From Merluccius polli (lineage: Eukaryota > Chordata > Actinopteri > Gadiformes > Merlucciidae): a stretch of 64,000 nucleotides of DNA. How positions within the stretch are numbered: position 1 is the first letter of the stretch; each line of letters starts with the position of its first letter. The stretch lies in NCBI GenBank assembly GCA_030340625.1, contig JAOPHQ010002844.1, positions 398,501 to 462,500 on the forward strand, read 5' to 3'. Made by a program: the position numbers and the translations under genes. Below, piece after piece: positions 42,163 to 53,899 of the stretch. The notes beneath the pieces are model-generated. The model saw only the letters and a program-made list of their open reading frames with translations. It was not told the origin of the DNA and did not search any database.

Positions 42163-42748
42163 GATCACAGTATATTGTTGAACAGGTTGGAAAATTGGGC
42201 AGGACTCAGTGGAACAGTCCTAGAATGGTTCAGGTCCTACTTGGAAGAGCGGAGTTATTTTATGACCATTGGAAGTTATGAATCCAATCGAATGGCTATG
42301 ACATGTGGAGTTCCTCAGGGGTCAGTTCTTGGACCCCTTCTGTTCAGTCTATATATGCTGCCTTTGGGTCAAGTTCTGCAGAACTCTAATGTAGACTATC
42401 ACAGTTATGCAGATGACACGCAGATATACATAGCACTGTCCTCAGATGACTACAGTCCAATACAGTCATTGTGTCACTGTTTAGAGCAAGTAACAAATTG
42501 GACGAACCAAAATGTCCTTCAATTAAATCAGGGCAAAACTGAGGTAATTGTTTTTGGCAATAAAGAGAAGAGGATTGCCGTCAGTAAACATCTCGAGTCA
42601 CTCTCTCTAAAAACTAGGGACCAAGTCAGAAACCTTGGCGTGCTGATAGACTCAGATTTGACCTTCAGCAGTCATATCAAATCCATCACCAAAACAGCCT
42701 TCTATCAGCTTAAGAACATATCCAGAGTGAAGGGTTTTATGTCTCAAA
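42163..42748 (+). pseudogene. L2-type LINE ORF2, RT part 2
   Basis: Resumes with HSILLNRLENWAGLSGTVLE. It includes GVPQGSVLGPLLFSLYMLPL and SYADDTQIYIALS (catalytic YADD), then KTEVIVFGNKEKR and LGVLIDSDLTFSSHIKS. It ends at GTCTCAAA, the 8-bp target of a hAT element. Confidence 0.9.
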
Positions 42749-43278
42749 TAGTGATGGCTCGTTCGCGAACGAACCAGTTCGAACGAACGACTCTTTAAAG
42801 TGAACGAAGTGACCTCGTTCGCCACTCTCGTTCGTCTCGTTCGCCGTCGTTCATCTCGTTCGCTGAGTCTCTGACGCGCTGCTGATTCGCGGCGCTGATT
42901 CGCGAGTCGTTCTGACTGTGATTGACTCGAGGACTGAGACGTCACGACTCACGAGAGCCAGCCAATCTTATTTAAATATCAGTGAAATGGTAAATGCATG
43001 CTGTCTTTGTATTTTCTGTGTCATGCCAGATTAATAATATATTTGAATGTCTCGTCAATCTGTCTCGTTCTTTCATGCTTCCTTCTCACGCACGCGACCC
43101 GGCCGGGACCCCCACCTTGGTGGATCTTGGTCTTGAGTGGGGGTGGCCAATGGCCATCTTCACAATAGTAAATAAAATATGCCCAGAATAAACACAACTG
43201 TACATCATTAACTTTAAAACTCATCATTGCTAAATCAAGTCTATTATCTTGCTGATATATTAAACATCCAATACGCCC

Positions 43279-43321
<43 letters not shown>

Positions 43322-43877
43322 CCCGCTGCGTTTGGTTTGTCTAACTTTACCAAGTCTATTATCTTGCTGATATATTAAACATCCAATAATCTACTACCCC
43401 CCCCCCCCCCCCATCCCGCTGCGTTTGGTTTGTCTAACTTTACCTTGAATTGGGGGAATGGGGCATTTTGATCCTGACATGTCATTATGCATACATTAAA
43501 TAAATCTGTTTAACTCAAATTAAATACATATGTTAACATATTCAACCAGACACAATGTTGTATTTGCTATTATTCACACATTTATTTACACCATCAACCC
43601 CCCTCCCCCAGTTGGTTTGTCGGAGTTGAACTGTAACTTCATCTCTGAATGGTAACTTAACTGCATTCGTGATTCGTTTGAATGTTGTGAACGAGGGAGG
43701 CGCCGAGTCGGTCAGACTCGGCTGCCGTTCGCGAATGAGAACGAGGGGCGGAGCTGAGTCTGAACGACTGAACGACCGCTACCGGAAACACGACTGAACG
43801 AACGAACGAACGACTCTTCATGGCGAACTGAACGACGCGAACTGATTCGCGCAAACGAACGAGGAAATCCACCACTA
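42749..43877 (+). mobile_element. Non-autonomous hAT element, copy A
   Basis: Flanked by the exact 8-bp duplication GTCTCAAA (42741-42748, 43878-43885). Ends TAGTGATGGCTCGTTCG and, read inverted, TAGTGGTGGATTTCCTCG. Rich in palindromic TCGTTCGCGAACGA words near both ends. Interior: a CA run at 43279-43320, a poly-C at about 43389-43411, and an internal tandem duplication (CTTGCTGATATATTAAACAT occurs twice). No coding capacity. A related inverted copy is at 46647-47912. Confidence 0.93.
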
Positions 43878-43893
43878 GTCTCAAACAGACCAG

Positions 43894-45317
43894 GGGCCTC
43901 ATGTACGAAGGTTGCGTATGCACAAAAACGTGGCGTACGCAAAAAAAAATGGCGTTCCACGCTCACGTTCAGATGTATGAAACGTGAAATGACCGTGGAA
44001 ACGTGCGGTGCCCCACGTCAACTTCATGGCTGGCGTACGCACGTTTCTACAGCTATTGTTCCTTTGGCGACACTTATAGGTGACGCTGGGAAACTGTTAA
44101 TAATGTCAAAAACAATTAGTCATCAGAGTGATGTGCACGTCAGAGACACACTTATGAACAATTAACACACCCACCGTGTTTGCAATTATACGGGTGGATA
44201 TAAACGCATGCGCAATGTGATGAAGAAAATGGTATTACCGATGGCAGCGTTAGCGTTGTTAGAGGACCTTGCAAATGGTGCAATCCGACGTGAGCGAGTA
44301 TTTAGGGAACGCGAGGATTTACTTGCAAACGATGACAATTGGCTCATAAGCCGATTTCGAATGTGCGACAAAGTATGCGGGAGTTATTAGCGTTATGGAA
44401 TTTGCTGAAAAACAGCGCCACCTAGAGGTCTTCCTAGTGTGCGGCATGAAAGTGACGCATAGAATATATTCCTCCGCTTCACCTCCACCTTCAGATCCGA
44501 CCACTTATTTTTCACCTGTGTGTGTGCGCTGCTCAGACCCCACGGCATGTACCGCCTCACACACACGCTCCCACTCATTTCCTTCCTCTTCATATTGATC
44601 CATGCTGACAGGGGACCAGAGAGAATCTCCCTCCGCGGCTCCACGTCATTCACCACAATCTCCAACTCGGACTCTGTGAAATTTTCTTTCCTTTGTTCAT
44701 GCTTGTGTTACACCCATAGAGTGCAAGCTGACTCAAGGGTTGGCATATTTTAGAAAAGATGTTATTCTGAAAGAATCAATTAAACAAAAAGACGAGTGAG
44801 TCGGCCGGTCTTCAGCGGCTTTACTGGTCCCGGTTAACTGCCGACTGAAGAACGCAGCGCAGCCCACAGCTTATATAGCCGCGGGTGGTCTCGTGCCTTT
44901 AATAATAATAATAATAATAATAATAATGTTTAAAATTGAATGGGGGGTGTCTGTAAAAATGCCAAATAAAGTCCATACATATAAAATAACACATTTAAGT
45001 AAGTGGCAATAATATATAAATATCCTCTGTGCCACACTTGCTTGTTTTATCTGATCGGATAGAGGTGAATCTCAGGTCCAGGGCCTATTTACATAGTTTT
45101 GCATATTTAAATGGTGGCGTGGACAGGGAGGAGTTTGCCACATCTGCACGTGCGCTCAGTTCCACGTTGATCGGGATGTACAAAAGAAACGCGCTTGGAT
45201 CCATGCGTACGCACACTTTCATACATCTGAATTTATTTGTGTGTACGACATTTTCGGGGTTTTGGCGTACGCCAAAATCCACGCAAAAATCCACGCAAGT
45301 CTTCGTACATGAGGCCC
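43894..45317. mobile_element. PIF/Harbinger element with two gene remnants, CAG target duplication
   Basis: Ends GGGCCTCATGTACGAAG and its reverse complement, flanked by CAG (43891-43893, 45318-45320). On the plus strand, 44220-44380 encodes a transposase N-terminus (MAALALLEDLANGAIRRERV, DDNWLISRFRM). On the minus strand, 44665-44440 encodes a Myb-like fragment (VKNKWSDLKVEVKRR). As in the 38529 element, the two face each other and the remainder is deleted. An (AAT)n run sits at 44899-44928. Confidence 0.87.
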
Positions 45318-45800
45318 CAGGAGAAGTTGATTCATGCCTTCATCTCCAGTAGACTCGACTACTGTAACGGTCTTCTGACTGGACTCCCACAAAAAAGCAT
45401 TAAACAGCTGCAGCTCATTCAGAATGCTGCAGCTCGAGTTTTAACCAGAACAAAGAGATCAGAGTACATTACTCCAGTCCTAAAGTCTTTACACTGGCTC
45501 CCAGTCAGCTATAGAATAGACTTTAAAGTTCTGCTACTGGTCTACAAATCACTGAATGGTTTAGGTCCAGAATACATGAGTGACATCTTAGTAGAATACA
45601 AACCCAGTAGGGCTCTGAGATCTACTGACTCAGGTCAGATAGTGAAGCCCAGAGTTCAAACTAAACATGGTGAAGCAGCTTTTAGCTGTTATGCTGCACA
45701 AAACTGGAACAAACTACCAGCTGAACTGAAATCAGCCCCAACTGTGAACATTTTTAAATCCAGGTTAAAAACACTTCTCTTCTCCTGTGCTTATGATTGA
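45318..45800 (+). pseudogene. L2-type LINE ORF2, C-terminal end
   Basis: From the target CAG the frame continues EKLIHAFISSRLDYCNGLLT, then LQLIQNAAARVLTRTKR, LHWLPVSYRIDFKVLLLVYK, and SFSCYAAQNWNKLP-like residues, ending in FKSRLKTLLFSCAYD and stop. This is the typical C-terminus of L2-clade ORF2. The 3' UTR follows (45801-46036), with AAAGCGCATTGAGTTGCC and CGCTATATAAATAAAGCTG, and a (CCTTG)n tail. Confidence 0.92.
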
Positions 45801-46036
45801 GCTTGTTCAAAGCACTTTAAATTGTACATTTTAATTGCACTATGTCCTTTTAAATCATGATTTTATGCTGCTCTTATAGTATTTTATTTCTTTCTATTCT
45901 TCTGTAGTTGTTTTTATTTTTTTATTTTATTTTATTTTTTAAAAATTTTAGTTACTCTTGTTTTATGTAAAGCGCATTGAGTTGCCATTGGGTATGAAAT
46001 GCGCTATATAAATAAAGCTGCCTTGCCTTGCCTTGG

Positions 46037-47300
46037 ATCACAAATCCAGCTGTGGAAAAATCTCGCTCACTTGAAGCTGGAATTGAAAGAATCAAACGAG
46101 CAATGTGTGCCAAATTCGGAAACATTGTTGCATGCTCCTTCCACCAGTGGAGAATGTCGAAATTCTCTTCCCTCGATGTCTTGATTTCAATGTATGCACC
46201 CACTTCATCCTGAGTGACTCCTCGCTGGAAGTAGAATCCTTGACGTTGGATAATCCCTCCGTTGCTCGTCTCTTCTCGGGCGGTGGTGAACTGGCAGTGG
46301 CAATGGCACCACGTTGGTCCGCGCTTGTCTTTTAATTCTAGTGGTGTAATAGACATAAACACTACAAATATATTTCCTAATACTTTTTTTTTTAATGATA
46401 AAACAAAGATGACATCGACAAGCCACAAAACAAGTAGCCTAGGCGAATAAACCTACAATACAGTAACAGTATACTGTAACATTAGGATAATCCTAACTTT
46501 ATTCCAATTCTACCTTAATTTAATTTTAATACAGTAAGCTGCTAAATAAAACCAATCAAAGATCACTTGTGTTTTCATTCGGACCTTAGCTCAAATGCAG
46601 AAATAACGCGATCCAAAAAAGTTGAAGCCATAGACCTACCTTTAACTAGTGGTGGATTTCCTCGTTCGTTTGCGCGAACTAGTTCGCGTCGTTCAGTTCG
46701 CCATGAAGAGTCGTTCGTTCGTTCGTTCGTTCGTGTTTCCGGTAGCGCTGAATCATTCACTGACTCGTTCAGTCGTTCAGTCGTTCACTTAGCTCCTCCC
46801 TCGTTCGCGAATCACGAACGACTCGGCTCAGGGCTGTCATTCGCGAACGGCGAATGCCAGCCGAGTCGGTCAGACTCGGCTCCTCCTCGTTCACACAACA
46901 TTCAAACGAATCACGAATGCAGCTGAGTCGGTCTCGGACTCCCTCGTTCTTCTCATTTACTAACTAATCATGAAATCACGATTCACAATCGTGCAATGGT
47001 GCTTGATGGCGTTAATAAATGTGTTAATAGCAAATACAACATTGTGTCTGGTTGAATATGTTAACATATGTATTTCATTTGAGTTCAACAGATTTATTTA
47101 ATGTATGCATAATGACATGTCAGGATCAAAATGCCCCGTTCCCCCAATTCAACGTAACAAACCAAACGCAGCGCGATGTGTGTGTGTGTGTGTGTGTGGG
47201 GGGGGGGGGGGCGTAGTAGATTATTGGATGTTTAATATATCAGCAAGATAATAGACTTGGTAAAGTTAGACACACCAAACGCAGCGTGATGTGTGTGTGT

Positions 47301-47331
<31 letters not shown>

Positions 47332-48705
47332 CGTAGTAGATTATTGGATGTATATCAGCAAGATAATAGACTTGATTTAGCAATGATGAGTTTTAAAGTT
47401 AATGATGTACAGTTGTGTTTATTCTGGGCATATTTTATATTGCCGGTCCCGGCCGGGTTGCGTGCGTGAGAAGGAAGCATGAAAGAACGAGACAGATTGA
47501 CGAGACATTCAAATATTTTATTAATCTGGCATGACACAGAAAATACAAAGACAGCATGTATTTACCATTTCACTGATATGTAAATGTAAAAGGCAATATT
47601 CAAATGTGAAAGTGGTATTGTTAATGTGTCAACCATTCGAAAGCGTCCTAGACTCACAGACAGACAAACAACATACATTGGCTGGCTCTCGTGATGACGA
47701 GTCGTGAGTGACGTCTCAGTCCTCGAGTCAATCAGTCAGCGAACGAGTCACGACTCGCGAATCAGCGGCACCGCGAATCAGCGCGTCAGAGAGACTCAGC
47801 GAACGAGACGAACGAGACGAACGACGCGAACGACGGTGGCGAACTAGGTCAGTTCGTTCACTTTAAAGAGTCGTTCGTTCGAACTAGTTCGTTCGCGAAC
47901 GACCCATCACTACCTTTAACAAGATGTCGCACTTTGTTGTGCACTGTTACCAGTTCATGTTCGTCTGCAAGCAGCTTCAGACTTTTCAGCTTGGGATGCA
48001 AAACATGGCTAGTTTGTGCTTTTCGAGCAGGATTCTGAGACATTTTTCCTTTTAGAGAGGAGCATGTCAGGTTGTCAATGGAAGATGGTTGCAGGTGGCC
48101 TCCAAAGTTTCTTTGCCCAAGTTGTTCAGATGACCCTCTTCCCCCCTTTCCAACAGCAGTGCACGAATGTCCTCGTATTGACAGCTGATCGACTCGAGCA
48201 TTTTGTGAAATTGAGTTCCAGCTCATTTCCACTGATGCTTTCAGTGTTTTTTTTAAGGCGAGTCTGGAGGCTTGTTTGCTTGAAGTAGGTTACGAGTGAC
48301 TTCGCCCCAGTGACAAGTGCAGACACTTCCTCTCTGAACGCATCTACCTGGCTAGGTTTCCCGATCGTAGTGTACAGTATGCTGTTAAGCACATGTGCAG
48401 CACAGCTCAGTCTTGTGATGGTGCGAAGGGCTGCCACTGTTTGAACTCCTGTCTGTCATGTACACCGGTTTGGAGTATGCTGTTGTCTCAATGTTGTATC
48501 TCCGTAGGAGATACAACATTATTATGCTTTGGCGAATGTCCTCTGCATATTTTGTCACTGCGAGATATAGTTGTCGGATCTGGTAACAGTTGCGTTGCAT
48601 GGACATGGCCAGCCCGCGCACCAATATCGATCAATCCCTGTGCTAATCCAGTGAAACCATCGCCACACACCGTTTCGAAAGATCTGATGTCACTGCAGAC
48701 AAATT
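46037..48705 (-). pseudogene. Decayed hAT transposase, interrupted by hAT copy B
   Basis: Minus strand, read from 48670 down: CGDGFTGLAQGLIDIGARAG, then CAAHVLNSILYTTIGKPS and GAKSLVTYFKQTSLQTRLKK. Below the insertion (46647-47912) it ends with the hAT dimerisation motif: NFDILHWWKEHATMFPNLAH, LILSIPASSERDFSTAGFVI. The family signature is D-L-WW...P-L---AR--LSIPASSA-SER-FS-AG, with part of it lost. Frames change several times, so it is a pseudogene. The N-terminal BED finger was not found. The element's own ends were not identified. Confidence 0.82.
46647..47912 (-). mobile_element. Non-autonomous hAT element, copy B (inverted to copy A)
   Basis: Flanked by the exact 8-bp duplication CCTTTAAC (46639-46646, 47913-47920). 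Left end TAGTGGTGGATTTCCTCG; right end, inverted, TAGTGATGGGTCGTTCGC. Same family as 42749-43877 but opposite orientation. GT/G runs lie at about 47177-47212 and 47289-47333. It splits an older hAT transposase gene. No coding capacity. Confidence 0.93.
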
Positions 48706-49042
48706 TTAGCTACTTTGGTATCCGTCTCTTTGTCTTCCCTGTTGGGTGCTTTAAGATCACTGTTTTTCGTGAAGAAGTGAAACGTCTATTGGTAAGATAG
48801 GAACAAAAACAATCAAGAGCAGTGCCCCTGATGCCAACCCATTTCTCAAGACAGTTAAGTAAAGTAGTATGATCAACTGTGTCAAAATCAGAATTCAGAT
48901 CAAGGAGGATTCAAAATGACCAGAATTGTCAGCGAGTAGTAGATCATTTAGGACCTTGACAAGAGCCCTTTCGGTACTGTGTAGAGCATAAAAACCTGGA
49001 ATTCCGTTATTATTAACGAAAGAGATTAGTTGTAAGGAGACG

Positions 49043-50013
49043 TAGCCTGGCAAGCCAGACCCACATCAGAAAAATGTAGGGTCTGGCACTGCTCCATTGG
49101 CAGTGTGGGCGGGTTGTCTTTCAAGTTCCCTCTGCACGCAATAGGATAGCGCTACAACCAATCAGAGCAATGAAGAAGGTGACGTAGTCAGAGCGACTGC
49201 TCTGACTACATAATTAATCAAAACTCCGAATACATATTTATTTTCGAGGAAAGACTTCAGTGCCGTTCTTTGTTCTTTTCTCAAAGAAAATGTTAACTTC
49301 AAGTCTTGAAGAGTCGCGGCCAAATCCGAGTTGAAAGACAACCGTTCGCCAGCAGCAGCAGCCATTGTTTACCCAACACGGAACCGTCGCAACTCTGTCG
49401 TCATGGTAGCCCGGCTTCCGACTCCGCCCCTCACGCTGTGATTGGTCTGACAGATTTTCTGTTTCCAGCACAGAAAGCCGACGGAGCAGTGCTAGACTAG
49501 CCTGGTCACCAGCCTCTCGTACTACATTTCATTTGTACAGAGAGTCTGGCCACTCACCATTGACAATTGTTAACTAACTGAAGGCGGGTGCTCTGTTGAA
49601 GTTTAAAACTATTGGATCTGCCCAGTGCCACTCCGAATCTGCCATAACCAATCGCTAACGTTTGGTCGTGACGTATTTCATGCGCCAGAAACCACGTTGC
49701 GCGCAGTATACAAACGGCAGATGCAGTGAGCATTAGCATTAGCCTCCGCCCGCCTCCGTACTTACGCTCAATAACTGAAATTCGCGCACGACCTCTACGT
49801 CACTGTTCTCAGGCCGCGCCTCCTGTTCGCTGATTGGACAGGTAAAACTTTACCGGGAGAAAACCCGCGAATATGCCGAAAACCCAGACGGAGTACTGAA
49901 GGGAAATGAAAATTGAGCGGAAGTACGTCGGAGGGCGGAGCCAGGCTAGTGCTAGACCCCCCTGGCTGCAAAATAAATTTGCTGCCGCTAGGGGCGTCTA
50001 GATTTCTAGGCTG
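49043..50013. mobile_element. hAT-type element inside the second L2 LINE
   Basis: Flanked by AAGGAGACG (49034-49042 and 50014-50022), an 8- or 9-bp duplication. The ends are inverted: TAGCCTGGCAAGCCAGAC at the left, and CAGCCTAGAAATCTAGACGC when the right is read on the minus strand. Carries no transposase. A second unit with similar ends is nested at 49497-49948. Confidence 0.8.
49497..49948. mobile_element. Nested hAT-type MITE with related ends
   Basis: Flanked by the exact 8-bp GTGCTAGA (49489-49496, 49949-49956). Ends CTAGCCTGGTCACC and, inverted, TAGCCTGGCTCCGCC. Its terminal TAGCCTGG is shared with the surrounding element, so one family member seems to have inserted into another. No ORF of note. 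Confidence 0.82.
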
Positions 50014-51680
50014 AAGGAGACGCTCTTTTCCAAAAAAATATATTATAGTTTAGAAATTGGTCTAAAATTATTTAAAACAAGAGGTTCTAGATTAGGTTTC
50101 TTAACCAAAGGTTGTACAATTGCTTGCTAAAATAGCTAAAATGTGTTTCATGTGGAGTATGATATCCTCTAAGGTTGACAAAGAGATACACTCAAAATGG
50201 GTTAGCAAGGCAGGGGGATCACAGGAGATACAGAAGACTCTGGACTCTGGGAGAACTGCTGCCTAATACCCACTATTTTGTTAATAAAATGATTGAGAAA
50301 CTTGTCACATTTAACAGTGAAGGCTGAATAGCTGTCCGGAAGGGGGATTGATCACTGAGTCAATGGTCTGAAAAAGGACCCTGGGATTGTGACTGGCTAG
50401 AGATCAGGTTAGAAAAGTAGGAATTCCTGGCATCTTTCACAGCGCTTTGATATATGGACATCAACCCTTTAAGAGTGTCTAGTGAATCCTTAAGCTTATC
50501 CTTTTTCCACTTGCGTTTCCACTGCTTTCCTACATTGCAGGCAGGGAATACCGTTTCACGTTATTTTCTTAAAAAGGTGCAATAGAGCCAAGAATATTCA
50601 AGCAGGAATCATTAAAATGGAGACCAGCTCATTAATGAAGAAATGAGATTGCTTAGAATCACTAGGGGAAGCAGCTAAGAAGGCCTGGCGAAAACTCTGA
50701 GCTAAGTATGAATTTAGAGAGCGAGAAAGGATGGAGGAGTGGGGCTTGGGTAAAGGAGGAGGGAGCTGGGTTTGAAAAATCACTGCTTTATGGTCAGAGA
50801 GAGGGATGTCTAGCATATGTAACTTATTGAGAGGCAAACCATGAGACAGCATAAGGTCAAGGGCGTGACCCCCATTGTGACTAGGACCTTTGACAGACTG
50901 AACAAGACTATATGATTCAAAAAATGAATAAAATCAGTAGTGTGGATGATTTATGGATTTTAAAATCACCAAAAATAAGAACTCTGTCATAAAGAGGCAT
51001 AACAACTGAGAGTAAATCAGAAAATTCATGAATAAAACCAGCATTTAGTTTAGGAAGCCTGTAAATTAAAACACACTATAAAGGTGCTTACCATTTAAAA
51101 TAAAGCTAAGAATCTCAAAAGAGGCAAAATCCTTGATCCATGTCATTCATAACTGGACTTTAACTGTATTAACTTTGTCTGTAGGCCACAGCACAACACA
51201 TTAGCCTACTAACTCATGGTAAGAGCACAAAAAAGCTCCTCAGTGAAAGTTAGGTGTAAGGCGGCCAGCCTCTCCTGGAGCTTAGGCTGTTTCCGAAGGA
51301 GGTCTTAGGTTTATGAGACTTTCAATGGAAGAAAGTTCTAATTTGATGTTGGAGATCTCAGCAGGGGAGGCCATCATTGCCTACCCAGCCACTCAAGTGG
51401 TCAAACCAAGACCAGGTAGTCTATCAGCCCAGACGGAGCTAAAGTTTTTAGCCTGGAGACAGCTATTATTATTATTATTAGTGATCTTTTTTTTTCAGCC
51501 AATCACGAGTGATCTTTCTTTTTTTTTTTTAAATGGTGGTTTCAGCCAATGCTAGAGAGAGGGAGGGTCTAGCCCAGTGGGTTCACTGCTATTCAGATGC
51601 TAATTAGTCATTCACACCTCCGCTACGCTGCCCCCCCTGGCCCCCCACCAGTGGGGACGGGGTATAGTATATAGTGTTAC

Positions 51681-51920
51681 CTCTATGGCAGAAGGCCCCG
51701 GTGTAGGCAGACAGGCCACAGTCGCAGAAGAATCCCCTGGTCCTCTCCACACAGTGGCCCAGGTTGCGGCACAGCGAGCCGTAGCTGCTGCAGTGTCCGG
51801 GGCAGCCGGGCCGGACCCCCGGGGTGAGGCGGGCCCTCTCCTCCAGGTCCAGAGTGTCTCCGTTTAGCCGCAGTGCGCGGATACAGCCCCGGAAGCCCTT
51901 CTGCCTGGACGCCGTGCCCC
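51681..51920 (-). CDS. cntnap5-like: CNTNAP exon: end of LamG3 plus EGF2
   Basis: 240 bp, phase 1 at both ends, about 80 residues. QKGFRGCIRALRLNGDTLDL and EERARLTPGVRPGC close LamG3. HCSSYGSLCRNLGHCVERTR, then GFFCDCGLSAYTGAFCHR, form a six-cysteine EGF module. Family pattern: GF-GCIR-LR-NG-TLDLEERA--T-G---GC-GHC-SYG--C-NGG-C-E---G--CDC---AY-G-FC. The usual NGG before the third cysteine reads NLGH here. The acceptor is CCACCACCAG and the donor GTAACA, weaker than consensus. The upstream flank is C-rich. Confidence 0.93.
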
Positions 51921-52924
51921 CTGGTGGTGGTGTCAAGAGCAAGAAGAGCATGAGTTGTTGCTGATTTACATTATAAAAGGATTTAGAAATGATTAGACAT
52001 TATTATTTGATACATTATTAATGATAATAATAATACATTTTATTTTCAGCACTTTTCAAGGCACACAAAGACACTTCACATTCTTTATGTTTCTGCATAC
52101 TTCAATTCAATTATTATTTGGAGGGCTGAGTCAATGAACAGATGCTTTTATCCAGAGTGACTTGCAGTGAACACAGAGACAGGTCATTATGGTGCGGACA
52201 TTGCAGATCCATGTGTGCGGCAGACAATGGAGGAATCGAACCCATAAACTCAGCGTGACTGTCTGATGATAGGGTCAACTCGCGCATCACTCCTCATAAA
52301 AGGGCGATATTCATACTACATTACGTTCCTGACCTACTGTTGGAGGACGCAAACCCTCACACAACCTCAACATCAGATTAAATTTATTTTACATCCCAGA
52401 CGTGACACGAGAGAGAGAAGGTGGCGACTTCATGACTTCATGCTTGTCCTCTACTACTACACCATCTCTCCACTTTTTCTTTGCCTTTTTCCTGTCTTGG
52501 ACAGCACCATGTATTGTCTTGTCAGCAGTCTGGCTGTGTTTTTTTTAATATATATATTTTTTTACAATTTCACAGCCAGGACAAGGAAAATAGCGGTGAA
52601 GCAAAAACAAAAAAAATACTTTCAGTAGTTTTGACTTTCATTGCTTGTCTAAGACATCTCATCCAGTTTCAGAAAATCTCACAAATGAGGAAATGCATAG
52701 TGAACATCTTTATACATTTCTAATTGGTGCGCCTAATTAGTAATGCAGATTTGAGGGGCATTCAAATGCACGTAAGGGCCTTATAACAGCCGCACAAACT
52801 GTGACACCCACTTAAGGTCTGAGAGTGGGACAGACGGCATGAAATCTGCTCACACCACACACACCCAAGAGCAACTGTTTTGCAAGGTTGAGGTAAAGTA
52901 GCAACTGCATTTTTTTGTCTGAAA

Positions 52925-52991
52925 ACACTCACACACACATACACACACACACGCACATGCACAGGCACACACACACACACACACACACACA
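52925..52991. repeat. Interrupted (CA)n microsatellite
   Basis: CACA blocks with short interruptions. Confidence 0.93.
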
Positions 52992-53899
52992 ATCATTATG
53001 GACTTCAGATTGTCAGATTTCAGGAATGTCATTCTCAGTCCTCAGAGTTGGGAGACAGAAGGTTGCTCTCAACATTATAAATCTCTGAGAGACAGCTGCT
53101 GTAGTCAGTAGATGCAGCATCTCAGACCCTCTATTTTTAGGTACAAGCTTATATACATATATATGAAAACCCCATCCACCCATATACAAGCATAGGAGAG
53201 CCTTTCTCACAGATAGGATATGATATGAAATTGCATATGATATATATATGAGACACTATAAAGTATTTACGCAACACGTGGAAATGCTCATACTTTCAAC
53301 TGCTCATATAGTTGCTGTCACTGGTTGCAGTGACAGGTCTGAGGAACATTCTGAATGTGAATAAATTGAAGCCAGAAAAGAAAATGTGATATTTGCCAAT
53401 ATTCGCTAAAGTAATTAAAATCAAAAGAGAGCAAGCATCACTGTAATCACTGTAACGACATCATGCCGTATGAGAACCAGGAAGTGATGAAAATACTCAA
53501 GTATCAATGAGAAAACTGGGCTCAAAGAAGAAACCATTATTATTATAATTATATTATATTATAAATGCTAACTGGAAATGGGGGAAGACCCACTCCCTAT
53601 GTAGATATAAAGGGCTCATTCTACGGTAACAAAAACACATAATTCTTATTTCCATGGGATTATGCACAAACATACTTATGAATATTATATTCCATTTCTG
53701 CCAAGTCCATTCCACTAGATGCCACTAAATTTCACCTTTAATTATGTAGTTCCACTTTTTCATAACAGGGATAGCAGCTTGATTCCATATGTGTCATCTC
53801 TGTGCTCGCGACAGCATTAAAGTTAAAGAATCATTAACTGTTGTGACAGGGTGACGTAACTCTTAGATAGGCCTACTCTTACTTTGAAGATACTGTGTT

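Larger units (their letters stand above)
27950..46036 (+). mobile_element. L2-type LINE (host element), split by five later insertions
   Basis: One non-LTR retrotransposon can be followed in order on the plus strand: 5' UTR (from about 27950), ORF1 at 28196-29674, and ORF2 endonuclease at about 29778-30340. ORF2 continues at 37884-38528, then 39416-40050, 42163-42748, 43878-43893 and 45318-45800. A 3' UTR follows, ending in CGCTATATAAATAAAGCTG and a (CCTTG)n tail near 46036. Reading continues across each insertion once the inserted DNA and the target duplication are skipped. The core is about 4.7 kb, near full length for the L2/CR1 group. At least two frameshifts within ORF2 (near 30165 and 38150) show it is inactive. 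Confidence 0.88.
48706..51450 (-). mobile_element. Second L2-clade LINE fragment (minus strand), decayed
   Basis: Read on the minus strand it starts with a possible ORF1 region (51.4-51.2 kb, unclear). Endonuclease traces follow (VLIFGDFKIHK near 50970; LDIPLSDHKAVIFQ at about 50800). RT traces lie at 49000-48840 (ALVKVLNDLLLADNSGHF; DFDTVDHTTLLNCLEKW) and 48790-48720 (TNRRFTSSRKTVILKHPTGK). Stops and frameshifts are many. It differs from the plus-strand L2 (28-46 kb), so it is another, older copy. A hAT-type element (49043-50013) interrupts it. Confidence 0.75.
24275..51680 (-). other. CNTNAP giant intron (27.4 kb), filled with nested transposons
   Basis: Interrupts the gene between EGF2 and LamG4. 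Nearly 23 kb (about 28-51 kb) is mobile DNA, listed separately. 24275-25850 holds CTT (24871-24911) and GT (25231-25280) microsatellites and nothing coding. 26870-27950 is AT-rich with no recognised feature. 51450-51680 is non-coding with short ATT and T runs. Confidence 0.85.
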
